A model generated the notes under the pieces. It had not been told where the DNA came from. It was given only the letters and a program-made list of their open reading frames with translations, and made no database searches. The translations under genes were made by a program, and so were the position numbers. From contig RDXA01000424.1 in NCBI GenBank assembly GCA_004292705.1, positions 1-8,657 on the forward strand: a stretch of 8,657 nt of DNA, read 5' to 3'. The stretch is from Sphingomonadales bacterium (GTDB taxonomy: Bacteria; Pseudomonadota; Alphaproteobacteria; Sphingomonadales; Sphingomonadaceae). Shown here piece by piece: positions 1 through 6,010 of this stretch; positions within the stretch are counted from its first letter, which is position 1, and every line of letters begins with the position of its first letter.

Positions 1-591
1 ATAACCGCGTTCGGCGATCAGATGGAACCGCTCGCCCAGCGAGGGCCGATCAGTGACCGTGCGCTCGGTAAAGCGCTGGAACGGCGCGCGGGAGAGGAGC
101 GCCGTGCGCTCGTCTTCGGGCAGGTGCGCGGCGAGCGCCTTGCCAAGCGACGTCGCATGGAAGGGAAAGCGCGTGCCCACCCCGGCGGCCACGCGGAACC
201 GCCGATCGGTCGAGACATGGGCCACATAGAGGATTTCGGTGCCCGACAGCACTGCGAGGCTGGCGCTGTCACCGGTCTGGTCGCGCAAGGACTGCAGCGG
301 AGGCAGCACCACCTGCTCGATCTGCATCGAGGCGAGGAAGGCCGAACCGATGGTCAGCACCGCCGGGCGCAGCAGGAACTTGCGCTCGTGTTGGCCGACA
401 TAGCCCAGCTCCACCAGCGTGATCAGGCAGCGCCGCGCCACAGCGGGCGGAAGGCTGGTCTTGGCTGCGACCTCGGACAGGGTCATCTCCGGGTGATCCT
501 CGTCAAACGCCTTCAGGACGCGCAAACCGCGCTCCAGCGTCGAGAGGAATTCCGGGTCTTTCTGCGGCGTGTCAGCCCCTGCGGATCCCAT
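1..591 (-). CDS. IclR-family transcriptional regulator, C-terminus cut by window edge
   Basis: Translating the minus strand from the ATG at 591 gives 197 open codons with no stop before the left edge, so the 3' end lies outside the window. Residues 14-31 (FLSTLERGLRVLKAFDE) are the opening helix typical of IclR regulators of the PcaR/PcaU/PobR type. Residues 36-65 form the winged helix-turn-helix (TLSEVAAKTSLPPAVARR, then ELGYV). The effector-binding domain follows, with LYVAHVS at 121-127 and the ATSLGKALAAHLP signature at 146-158. Family members are about 250-260 residues, so some 55-60 are missing. An AAAGG ribosome site (599-603) sits 7 bases before the ATG. The gene starts inside the end of the CoA-transferase gene (20-base overlap), so the two are one transcript and probably translationally coupled. 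By family behaviour it would bind an aromatic or small carboxylic acid and control the neighbouring divergent genes. The effector is unknown. Confidence 0.93.
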   Translation of the reverse strand, partial: MGSAGADTPQKDPEFLSTLERGLRVLKAFDEDHPEMTLSEVAAKTSLPPAVARRCLITLVELGYVGQHERKFLLRPAVLTIGSAFLASMQIEQVVLPPLQSLRDQTGDSASLAVLSGTEILYVAHVSTDRRFRVAAGVGTRFPFHATSLGKALAAHLPEDERTALLSRAPFQRFTERTVTDRPSLGERFHLIAERGY

Positions 592-1732
592 GCACCGGCC
601 TTTCGATAGAGCGGCGGATCGCCGCGTCGTCGGCTCCCAATAGGGGCGGCGCGGTGACGCTGTCCATCCGCTCGCCATCGAAGCTGAGCGGGAAGCGGAT
701 CGTGCGGAACTCGCCCTTGGGCCCGGCGGGGTCGGTCACTTCGATGCCGAGCACCTTGGCCTGCTCGGTGGCGAGCACTTCGGCGGTGTCGTAGACGGGG
801 GAATTGGGCACTTCGAGCCGGGTCAGCTCTGCCGTCCAGTGATCGCGCGTCTGCCCTGCAAAGATCGGCGCGAGGAAGGCGACCACATCCTCGTAATGGG
901 CGATCCGTGCATCCCGGCTTTCGAAGGCGGGGAGGCTCAGCATGTCAGGCTCGCCGACCGCGATGGCGAGATTTTCCCAGAACTTCGGCGGGGAGGACAT
1001 GTGCAGCGCCAGCCACTTGCCGTCGGCGCACTGGAAGACGTAGCTCTGCGACACGTGCGGGCGCGAGTACGGCCCCATCACCTGATCGGCGGACAGCAGG
1101 TGGGTGAAGTCATCGAGATTGAAGTGGCACATCGCCTCGAACATCGAGGTCTCGACCACGCGGCCCTTGCCGGTCGTGTGGCGCTCGTTGAGCGCGGCCA
1201 GAATGCCCAATGCGGTGTAGAACCCGGTCATGGCATCGGCGATGGCCGGGCCGACAACGCGGGGGTGCTCGGGGTTCACCAGCAGCCGCAGGAAGCCCGA
1301 TGCAGCCTGCGCGACAGTGTCGAAGGCGGGGCGATCCCGCTCCGGCCCCTCGCTGCCGAAGCCCGAGATCGAAGCGTAAACGAGGCGGGGGTTGATGGCC
1401 TGGAGCCGCGGTGCATCGACCTTCAGCCGGTCGGCAACGCCGGGGCGGAAGTTCTGGATGAACACGTCAGCGGTCGCCACCAGCTGGTCGAGGACCGCGA
1501 GATCATCGGGGTTCTTGGGATCGATGGTGATCGACCGCTTGTTGCGGTTGTAGGTCTGGAAATGCGGCGAATAGAGCTCGCCCTTGAACGAGCGGAACGG
1601 ATCGCCCGTGCCGGGCTGTTCGACCTTGATGACATCCGCGCCCATATCGGCCAACAGCATCCCGGCGGCAGGCCCAGTGATGAAAGTGCCCATTTCGAGC
1701 ACAGTAACGCCCTGTAGGGGTCTCGCAGTCAT
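572..1732 (-). CDS. CaiB/BaiF family (class III) CoA-transferase
   Basis: The 386-residue length is normal for class III CoA-transferases, which move CoA between carboxylic acids through an aspartyl-CoA thioester intermediate in the cytoplasm. The N-terminus has the Rossmann-like opening LQGVTVLEMGTFITGPAAG, then LLADMGADVIKVEQPGTGD and the YNRNKRSI segment at 61-68. ISGFGSEGP lies at 122-130. The probable catalytic aspartate is D166 in PAIADAMTGFYTALGI, matching the formyl-CoA transferase aspartate. GKGRVVETSMFEA at 188-200 is the usual following strand. The C-terminal domain carries VPNSPVYDTAEVL and a P-L-LGAD end. The ATG at 1732 is kept because the core motif begins at once; its ribosome site is weak (GGGACA). 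It is divergent from the citryl-CoA-lyase-like gene and overlaps the downstream regulator, which suggests a small catabolic unit. The acid substrate cannot be read from sequence; itaconate, citramalate, mesaconate, succinate or an aromatic acid are all possible. Confidence 0.94.
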   Translation of the reverse strand: MTARPLQGVTVLEMGTFITGPAAGMLLADMGADVIKVEQPGTGDPFRSFKGELYSPHFQTYNRNKRSITIDPKNPDDLAVLDQLVATADVFIQNFRPGVADRLKVDAPRLQAINPRLVYASISGFGSEGPERDRPAFDTVAQAASGFLRLLVNPEHPRVVGPAIADAMTGFYTALGILAALNERHTTGKGRVVETSMFEAMCHFNLDDFTHLLSADQVMGPYSRPHVSQSYVFQCADGKWLALHMSSPPKFWENLAIAVGEPDMLSLPAFESRDARIAHYEDVVAFLAPIFAGQTRDHWTAELTRLEVPNSPVYDTAEVLATEQAKVLGIEVTDPAGPKGEFRTIRFPLSFDGERMDSVTAPPLLGADDAAIRRSIERPVHGIRRG

Positions 1733-1750
1733 CCAGCTTGTCCCATCTGC

Positions 1751-1778
1751 TTGCCTTGATACGAAATCACCCTATATT
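1751..1778 (+). promoter_or_regulatory. Candidate sigma-70 promoter for the lyase-like gene
   Basis: TTGCCT (1751-1756) and TATATT (1773-1778) are separated by 16 bases and would start transcription near 1785, about 38 bases before the preferred start codon at 1823. The palindrome at 1780-1792 would then lie on the transcription start, a good place for repression. The boxes are imperfect and alphaproteobacterial promoters are hard to call by eye, so this is a candidate only. Confidence 0.4.
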
Positions 1779-1796
1779 CTTCGTATAACGAAATCA
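1759..1796. promoter_or_regulatory. Candidate IclR operator: nested inverted and direct repeats
   Basis: Three relations overlap here. ATACGAA (1759-1765) is the exact inverted match of TTCGTAT (1780-1786). TTCGT-ATA-ACGAA (1780-1792) is a 5-base-arm palindrome. ACGAAATCA occurs twice as a direct repeat (1761-1769 and 1788-1796), with start points 27 bases apart, so sites would fall on nearly the same DNA face only if helical phasing is relaxed. This arrangement fits two or three bound dimers of the linked IclR protein. The repeats are seen; the binding protein is inferred. Confidence 0.55.
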
Positions 1797-1798
1797 AC

Positions 1799-1811
1799 TT
1801 CGATTATCGAA
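1799..1811. promoter_or_regulatory. Second palindrome next to the ribosome site
   Basis: TTCGAT-T-ATCGAA has perfect 6-base arms around a single base. It ends directly at the AAAGGGA ribosome site of the lyase-like gene. It shares the TTCG/CGAA ends with the upstream palindrome at 1780-1792, so it may be another half of the same operator, or it could affect translation of the leader. A 13-base palindrome this close to a related one is unlikely to be accidental but its function is unproven. Confidence 0.45.
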
Positions 1812-1816
1812 AGGGA
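1810..1816 (+). promoter_or_regulatory. Ribosome binding site that decides the lyase-like start
   Basis: AAAGGGA ends immediately before an ATG at 1817, leaving no spacer, but lies 6 bases before a second in-frame ATG at 1823. Normal spacing is 5-9 bases, so 1823 is the better start, giving an N-terminus MRIGKQD instead of MTMRIGKQD. Confidence 0.75.
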
Positions 1817-1822
1817 ATGACC

Positions 1823-2605
1823 ATGCGTATCGGCAAGCAAGACCATGCAACGACCGCGATATGCACCTCCGATGAAACGACAATAACCGTACGCGGGATG
1901 GACCTTTGCAGTGAAGTGATCGGTCACCTGGATTTCACGAGCTACTTCTGGTTGCTCGTCACCGGCACCATGCCCTCGCCCCCACAGAAGGCGCTGGCCG
2001 ATGCGGTGCTCTGCGCGATTGCCGAACATGGTCTGGTGCCTTCGGTCGTCGCCACCCGCATGACCTATGCCGCCGCGCCCGAGGCCTTTCATGGCGCGGT
2101 CGCCGCAGGGCTGCTTGGTTGCGGCTCGGTGGTGCTTGGCAGCGCGGAGGTGGCAGGCAAGTTCTACGCGCAGGTCGTCGCCGATGCAGAAGGCGGTGAT
2201 GCCGCCAACACCGCCATTGCCGCGATCAAGGCCTTGCGGGCCGAAAAAAAGGCGATCCCCGGCTTCGGCCATCCTCAGCACTCGGGTGGCGATCCCCGAA
2301 CGCACCGCTTGCTGGCGCTCGCCGCCGAGCATGGCATGGAGGGCAAGCATATCGCCATGCTGCGCACCATCGAATCCGTCCTGCCCGAAGCGATCGGCCG
2401 CAGCCTGCCCATCAATGTCAACGGCGCGATCCCCGCCGTGATGCTCGACGCAGGGTTCCCGCTCGCGGCATTGAAGGGCATCTCGCTGCTCGCCCGCACC
2501 GCCAGCCTGATCGCGCATTTGCAGGAGGAAACCGAGCGCCCCATCGGCTTCATCATGTCGGGCGCGGCGGCCGCGCGGATCGGGTTCGACGACGGCAGCG
2601 AATAG
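1823..2605 (+). CDS. Short citrate-synthase-fold protein, citryl-CoA lyase-like
   Basis: From the preferred start this is 260 residues, well short of true citrate synthase (about 370-430) and close to the citryl-CoA lyase module of ATP-citrate lyase. Fold landmarks in order: ITVRGMDL (21-28), FWLLVTGTMP (42-51), GCGSVVLGSAE (99-109), GFGH (147-150), DPR (157-159), NVNG (198-201), LLARTASLIAH (222-232) and RPIGF (239-243). The GFGH histidine (H150) and the substrate arginines (R225, R239) are retained. The first citrate synthase histidine, normally in GPLHGG, is absent, as in the lyase branch. The catalytic aspartate of the NVDG motif is asparagine here (N200). The family would cleave a (3S)-citryl-CoA-like thioester to acetyl-CoA and an oxo acid, or run the reverse reaction, but the Asp loss leaves the activity uncertain. 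Its divergent partner is a CoA-transferase that could supply the acyl-CoA. Citrate synthase proper is unlikely. Confidence 0.85.
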   Translation: MRIGKQDHATTAICTSDETTITVRGMDLCSEVIGHLDFTSYFWLLVTGTMPSPPQKALADAVLCAIAEHGLVPSVVATRMTYAAAPEAFHGAVAAGLLGCGSVVLGSAEVAGKFYAQVVADAEGGDAANTAIAAIKALRAEKKAIPGFGHPQHSGGDPRTHRLLALAAEHGMEGKHIAMLRTIESVLPEAIGRSLPINVNGAIPAVMLDAGFPLAALKGISLLARTASLIAHLQEETERPIGFIMSGAAAARIGFDDGSE

Positions 2606-2663
2606 CTTGATCCCTTGGCTGCGGCACGCCACTGTTGGGCGCACAAGAACAGGGGACAAGGGC

Positions 2664-4019
2664 ATGATCGGACGCACCTTCATCGCATTGGCGGCTCTGC
2701 TGGCGGCCACCCCGGCCCTGGCCGATGCGCCGCTGGCTCTCAGCGAGACCGAGCAGGCCGCCCCCACCCTTCCCACGATCCTTGCCCCTCGTGATCGTGC
2801 AGCGCTCGAAAACCGCATCCTGCGCGAACGGCTTGACACCCTGGTCCCGCAGATCATGCGCGCCGAAGGGATCGACCTGTGGCTGCTGGTCGCGCGCGAA
2901 TATTTCGAAGAGCCGGTGGTTGCCACCATGCTTGATGCCGAGAACATGCACGCGCGCCGCCGCACGATCCTGATTTTCCACGATCCCGGCGAAGGCAAGC
3001 CGGTCGAGCGCCTGACCGTCAGCCGCTATGGCCTTGGCGGGCTATTCGCGCCGACATGGGACCCGGACAAGCAGCCCGACCAGTGGCAGGCCGTTGCCGA
3101 TCTGATCGCGGCTAAGGACCCCGCCAAAATCGCGATCAATTCGTCCGATCTCTCCCAGTTTGCCGATGGCATGACCCTGAGCCAGTACGACCGCTTCATG
3201 GCGAAGCTGCCCGCTGCGTTGCACGAGCGCGTCGTCAGCGGGGAGAACCTCGCGATCCGCTGGCTGGAAACGCGACTGCCATCGGAAATGGAACTCTACC
3301 CCACGGTCGTGCGCATCGCCCATGCGGTGATTGGCGAGGCCTTTTCGCGCAAGGTCATTACCCCCGGTGTGACGACCGCCGAACAGGTGCAATGGTGGTA
3401 TCGCGACCGGTTGATGGCCTTGGGCCTCACCCCGTGGTTCCACCCCTCGGCGGCGATCCAGCGGCAGGGGACCAAGGGCATGATCGAGGGCGACGAGGTG
3501 ATCCAACCGGGCGATCTGCTGTGGACCGATTTCGGCATCACCTACCTCAGGCTGAACACCGATACCCAGCACCTCGCCTATGTGCTGAAGCCCGGCGAGA
3601 CCGAGGCGCCGGCTGGCCTGCGGGCCGGACTGGCAAACAGCAACAAGGTGCAGGATTTCCTCACCCGCGCCTTCAAGGTCGGGCGATCGGGGAACGAGGC
3701 GCTGGCCATCGCCCGCGCTGATTCCGTCGCTGCCGGGCTGGACCCGTCGATCTACACCCACCCTATCGGCCACCATGGCCATGGTGCAGGGCCAAGTATC
3801 GGCTTCTGGGACAACCAGAAGGCTGATCCGCGCGGTAGCGGCCCGATCCGGGCGAACACGGCGTGGTCGATCGAGCTCACGTCCTATGCGGCGGTCCCCG
3901 AATGGGGTGGGCAGAAGGTAGATTTCCGCACCGAGGAGGACGCCTTCTTCGATGGCACCAGCGTGCGCTATATCGACGGGCGCCAGACCGCGATCACGCT
4001 GATCCCTGCGGGCGAGTGA
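2664..4019 (+). CDS. Secreted M24-family metallopeptidase (aminopeptidase P/creatinase fold)
   Basis: The ATG at 2664 is chosen because AGGGGA lies 7 bases upstream and because it gives an immediate signal peptide (MIGRTFIALAALLAATPALA, probable cleavage after A20). A longer reading from 2607 would bury that signal. The mature protein is about 431 residues. Residues about 45-195 form an N-terminal creatinase-like domain, and about 205-450 the pita-bread domain. All five two-metal ligands expected in M24 enzymes can be placed: D289 (WTDFG), D300 (NTDTQ), H370 (HPIGHHGHG), E404 (WSIELTS) and E424 (FRTEED). It should therefore be an active peptidase, in the periplasm or outside, probably removing N-terminal residues next to proline or splitting dipeptides. 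The EPG loop usual around the fourth ligand is replaced by ELTS, and the histidine stretch is unusually rich, so it belongs to a side branch rather than to PepP or PepQ. It lies 58 bases after the lyase-like gene and may have its own promoter; no functional link is evident. Confidence 0.9.
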   Translation: MIGRTFIALAALLAATPALADAPLALSETEQAAPTLPTILAPRDRAALENRILRERLDTLVPQIMRAEGIDLWLLVAREYFEEPVVATMLDAENMHARRRTILIFHDPGEGKPVERLTVSRYGLGGLFAPTWDPDKQPDQWQAVADLIAAKDPAKIAINSSDLSQFADGMTLSQYDRFMAKLPAALHERVVSGENLAIRWLETRLPSEMELYPTVVRIAHAVIGEAFSRKVITPGVTTAEQVQWWYRDRLMALGLTPWFHPSAAIQRQGTKGMIEGDEVIQPGDLLWTDFGITYLRLNTDTQHLAYVLKPGETEAPAGLRAGLANSNKVQDFLTRAFKVGRSGNEALAIARADSVAAGLDPSIYTHPIGHHGHGAGPSIGFWDNQKADPRGSGPIRANTAWSIELTSYAAVPEWGGQKVDFRTEEDAFFDGTSVRYIDGRQTAITLIPAGE

Positions 4020-4092
4020 TCAGGCAGCGTCTCAATATCGCCGGAATGTGGCGCTAAGCAGTGCCCAAGCCTTCGCCAATCGAGGATTGCCC

Positions 4093-4407
4093 ATGCCCCT
4101 GCTTCTGTGCCCCAACGACAATAGTGCGATGCAGACCGTCGACCGCGACGGCGTGCAATTCGACATGTGCCCGACGTGTCGGGGCGTCTGGCTGGATCGG
4201 GGCGAGTTGGAAAAGCTGATGGCCGCTGCCTCGGCCTTGTCTGCGCCCGCCGCCCCCCAGGCCCCGCGCGCGCCTTCGCCGCCGCCGCAGCCCGGCTATT
4301 ACGGCCACGGCGAAGCGGGCGAATACGGCGAACGCGGAGAATACGGGGAGCGCGGTGAATATGGCTATCGCCGCAAGCGCGGCTCGATCTTCGATATCTT
4401 CGATTGA
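4093..4407 (+). CDS. Small zf-TFIIB-type zinc-ribbon protein
   Basis: This 104-residue protein begins MPLLLCPNDNSAM and continues to the hallmark CPTCRGVWLDRGELEKL (about residues 26-42), diagnostic of the zf-TFIIB domain family. The first zinc knuckle is CPND, not CxxC; this CxxD form is common in the bacterial family (for example CPVDG variants). A Pro/Ala linker (about 48-67) follows, then three GEYGER-type repeats (about 76-93) and a basic plus acidic-aromatic tail, RKRGSIFDIFD, of a kind frequent at the C-terminus of these proteins. The start at 4093 is set by CGAGGA six bases upstream; an upstream in-frame start at 4048 would lack it. The cellular role of this family is not established; metal binding or a protein-interaction role is inferred from the domain. 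Confidence 0.9.
   Translation: MPLLLCPNDNSAMQTVDRDGVQFDMCPTCRGVWLDRGELEKLMAAASALSAPAAPQAPRAPSPPPQPGYYGHGEAGEYGERGEYGERGEYGYRRKRGSIFDIFD
4318..4371 (+). repeat. Three 18-base tandem repeats encoding GEYGER
   Basis: Units at 4318-4335, 4336-4353 and 4354-4371 encode GEYGER, GEYGER and GEYGYR. The nucleotide copies differ mainly at third codon positions, so the peptide is kept while DNA has drifted, which suggests selection on the protein rather than a very recent slippage event. It lies in the flexible tail of the zinc-ribbon protein. Confidence 0.85.
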
Positions 4408-4411
4408 GAGC

Positions 4412-4442
4412 GGCGCGCTGCACGGCGCGCGCCAGCACTTTT
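4412..4442 (+). terminator. Possible weak rho-independent terminator after the zinc-ribbon gene
   Basis: GGCGCGC (4412-4418) pairs exactly with GCGCGCC (4427-4433) around an 8-base loop. A TTTT run follows at 4439-4442 after five other bases. The stem is strong and begins 5 bases after the stop codon, but the T run is short and displaced, so termination efficiency may be low or the hairpin may simply reflect GC-rich sequence. Confidence 0.35.
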
Positions 4443-4511
4443 GAGGGGAGCCGCAGCCCTTGCATGGGCGGGCCTTGGGGGGCATGGGAGCGGCAGACAG
4501 GAGACCCCCAC

Positions 4512-6005
4512 ATGCGTCAGATCGACCACTTCATCGTCGGCGATACGCCGCCTGCCACCCGCAAGCACGCCATCTGGAACCCCTCGACCGGCGAGGTGCA
4601 GGCCGAAGTCGCGCTGGGCGATGCCGCGCTGCTCGCCCGCGCAGTCGAGACCGCCAAGCGCGTCCAGCCCGCCTGGGCGGCGACCAACCCCCAGCGCCGC
4701 GCGCGGGTGATGTTCGCCTTCAAGGCACTGGTCGAGGCGAACATGCAGAGCCTCGCCGAGATGCTGTCGTCCGAGCATGGCAAGACTGTGCCCGATGCCA
4801 AAGGTGATGTGCAGCGCGGCCTTGAGGTCATCGAATATGCCTGCGGCATCCCGCAGATCATGAAGGGCGAATATACCCACGGCGCGGGGCCGGGGATCGA
4901 TGTCTACTCGATGCGTCAGCCATTAGGCATTGGCGCAGGGATCACCCCGTTCAACTTCCCGGCGATGATCCCGATGTGGATGTTCGGCATGGCCTGTGCG
5001 GCGGGGAACGCCTTTATCCTCAAGCCCTCGGAACGTGACCCGAGCGTGCCGGTGCGGCTGGCCGAATTGTTCCTTGAGGCGGGCGCGCCGGAAGGCCTGC
5101 TCCAGGTCGTCCACGGTGACAAGGAGATGGTCGATGCGATCATCGATCACCCCGATATCGCCGCGATCAGCTTCGTCGGCTCCTCCGATATCGCGCAATA
5201 TATCTACGCCCGGGGCAGCGCGAACAACAAGCGCGTGCAGGCCTTCGGGGGTGCGAAGAACCACGGGATCGTGCTGCCGGACGCGGACCTCGATCAGGTC
5301 GTCACCGATCTGACCGGCGCGGCTTTCGGCTCGGCGGGCGAACGCTGCATGGCGCTGCCGGTGGTGGTGCCGGTGGGTGAGGAGACGGCGGAGCGGCTAA
5401 AGGAAAAGCTCCTCACCTCCATCGCCAAGCTGCGCATCGGTGTCTCGAACGATCCTGACGCGGATTATGGCCCCGTGGTCACACCCGAGCACAAGTCGCG
5501 GATCGAACAGTGGATCACCACCGCCGAGGAAGAGGGCGCCGAGATCGTCGTCGACGGGCGCGGGTTCAGCTTGCAGGGCCATGAAAAGGGCTTCTTCGTC
5601 GGCCCGACCCTGATCGATCACGTCACCCCGCAGATGAAGTCCTATCAGGAGGAAATCTTCGGCCCGGTGCTCCAGATCGTGCGCGCGAAGGACTTCGAGG
5701 AAGCGGTGCGCCTGCCGTCCGAGCACCAGTATGGCAACGGCGTCGCGATCTTCACCCGCAACGGCCACGCCGCCCGCGAATTCGCCGCCCGCGTCAATGT
5801 CGGGATGGTCGGCATCAATGTGCCGATCCCCGTGCCGGTCGCCTATCATTCCTTCGGCGGATGGAAGCGCTCAGGCTTTGGCGACATCGACCAGTACGGC
5901 ACCGAGGGCCTCAGGTTCTGGACCAAGAACAAGAAGATCACCCAGCGCTGGCCCGATGGTTCGCAGGACGGGTCGAACGCCTTCGTCATTCCGACCATGG
6001 GGTAA
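4512..6005 (+). CDS. mmsA: Methylmalonate-semialdehyde dehydrogenase (CoA-acylating)
   Basis: The 497-residue product has the standard length of MmsA, which converts methylmalonate semialdehyde with NAD+ and CoA to propionyl-CoA and CO2 at the end of valine degradation, and malonate semialdehyde to acetyl-CoA in beta-alanine/pyrimidine breakdown. ALDH landmarks are in order: TPFNFP (145-150, with N148 in the active-site region), LKPSERDPSVP (170-180), FVGSSDIA (221-228), the catalytic cysteine C279 in GSAGERCMA, EEIFGPVLQ (380-388) and FGGWKRSGFGD (448-458). The general-base glutamate of ordinary ALDHs is absent: the motif reads VQAFGGAKNH (242-251), as expected for the CoA-dependent class. 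The ATG at 4512 has AGGAG (4499-4503) 8 bases upstream and matches the family N-terminus; the longer open frame from 4404 is rejected. No mmsB or acyl-CoA dehydrogenase is adjacent. It is followed after 5 bases by a deacetylase gene. Confidence 0.96.
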   Translation: MRQIDHFIVGDTPPATRKHAIWNPSTGEVQAEVALGDAALLARAVETAKRVQPAWAATNPQRRARVMFAFKALVEANMQSLAEMLSSEHGKTVPDAKGDVQRGLEVIEYACGIPQIMKGEYTHGAGPGIDVYSMRQPLGIGAGITPFNFPAMIPMWMFGMACAAGNAFILKPSERDPSVPVRLAELFLEAGAPEGLLQVVHGDKEMVDAIIDHPDIAAISFVGSSDIAQYIYARGSANNKRVQAFGGAKNHGIVLPDADLDQVVTDLTGAAFGSAGERCMALPVVVPVGEETAERLKEKLLTSIAKLRIGVSNDPDADYGPVVTPEHKSRIEQWITTAEEEGAEIVVDGRGFSLQGHEKGFFVGPTLIDHVTPQMKSYQEEIFGPVLQIVRAKDFEEAVRLPSEHQYGNGVAIFTRNGHAAREFAARVNVGMVGINVPIPVPVAYHSFGGWKRSGFGDIDQYGTEGLRFWTKNKKITQRWPDGSQDGSNAFVIPTMG

Positions 6006-6010
6006 GGTTG

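Larger units (their letters stand above)
1733..1822. promoter_or_regulatory. Divergent promoter/operator region between transferase and lyase-like genes
   Basis: This gap separates the two divergent start codons and is clearly AT-rich between about 1756 and 1812 in an otherwise very GC-rich window. It must hold promoters for both genes. It also contains an overlapping set of palindromes and a 9-base direct repeat listed separately. A regulator of the IclR family encoded in the same locus is the obvious ligand, because such proteins usually bind short imperfect palindromes in divergent gaps. The promoter function is inferred from layout; the base composition and repeats are seen directly. Confidence 0.75.

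Noticed and set aside
22..609. 195-codon plus-strand open frame
   Set aside because: Antisense to the IclR regulator, whose helix-turn-helix and effector-domain signatures are clear.
839..1717. 292-codon open frame on the plus strand
   Set aside because: It is antisense to the CoA-transferase gene, whose motifs are unambiguous. The product has no family features and biased composition.
2607..2663. 19-codon extension of the M24 peptidase
   Set aside because: It would place a charged stretch before a complete signal peptide; the 2664 start has AGGGGA at proper spacing.
1772..2998. 408-codon open frame on the minus strand
   Set aside because: It runs antisense across the lyase-like gene, the gap and the start of the M24 peptidase gene, all of which carry clear family motifs. 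Its product is Arg/Ala/Gly/His-rich with no recognisable domain, as expected from a shadow frame in GC-rich DNA.
3042..3782. 246-codon minus-strand open frame
   Set aside because: Antisense to the peptidase domain of the M24 gene; no motif, shadow composition.
4020..4092. Small CGCC/GGCG hairpin after the M24 gene as a terminator
   Set aside because: Only a 4-base stem and no T run follows; not above background in this GC-rich sequence.
4404..4511. 36-codon N-terminal extension of mmsA
   Set aside because: The extension has Arg/Ser/Gly-rich non-homologous sequence, no ribosome site and overlaps the candidate hairpin; the 4512 start gives the family length and a good AGGAG.
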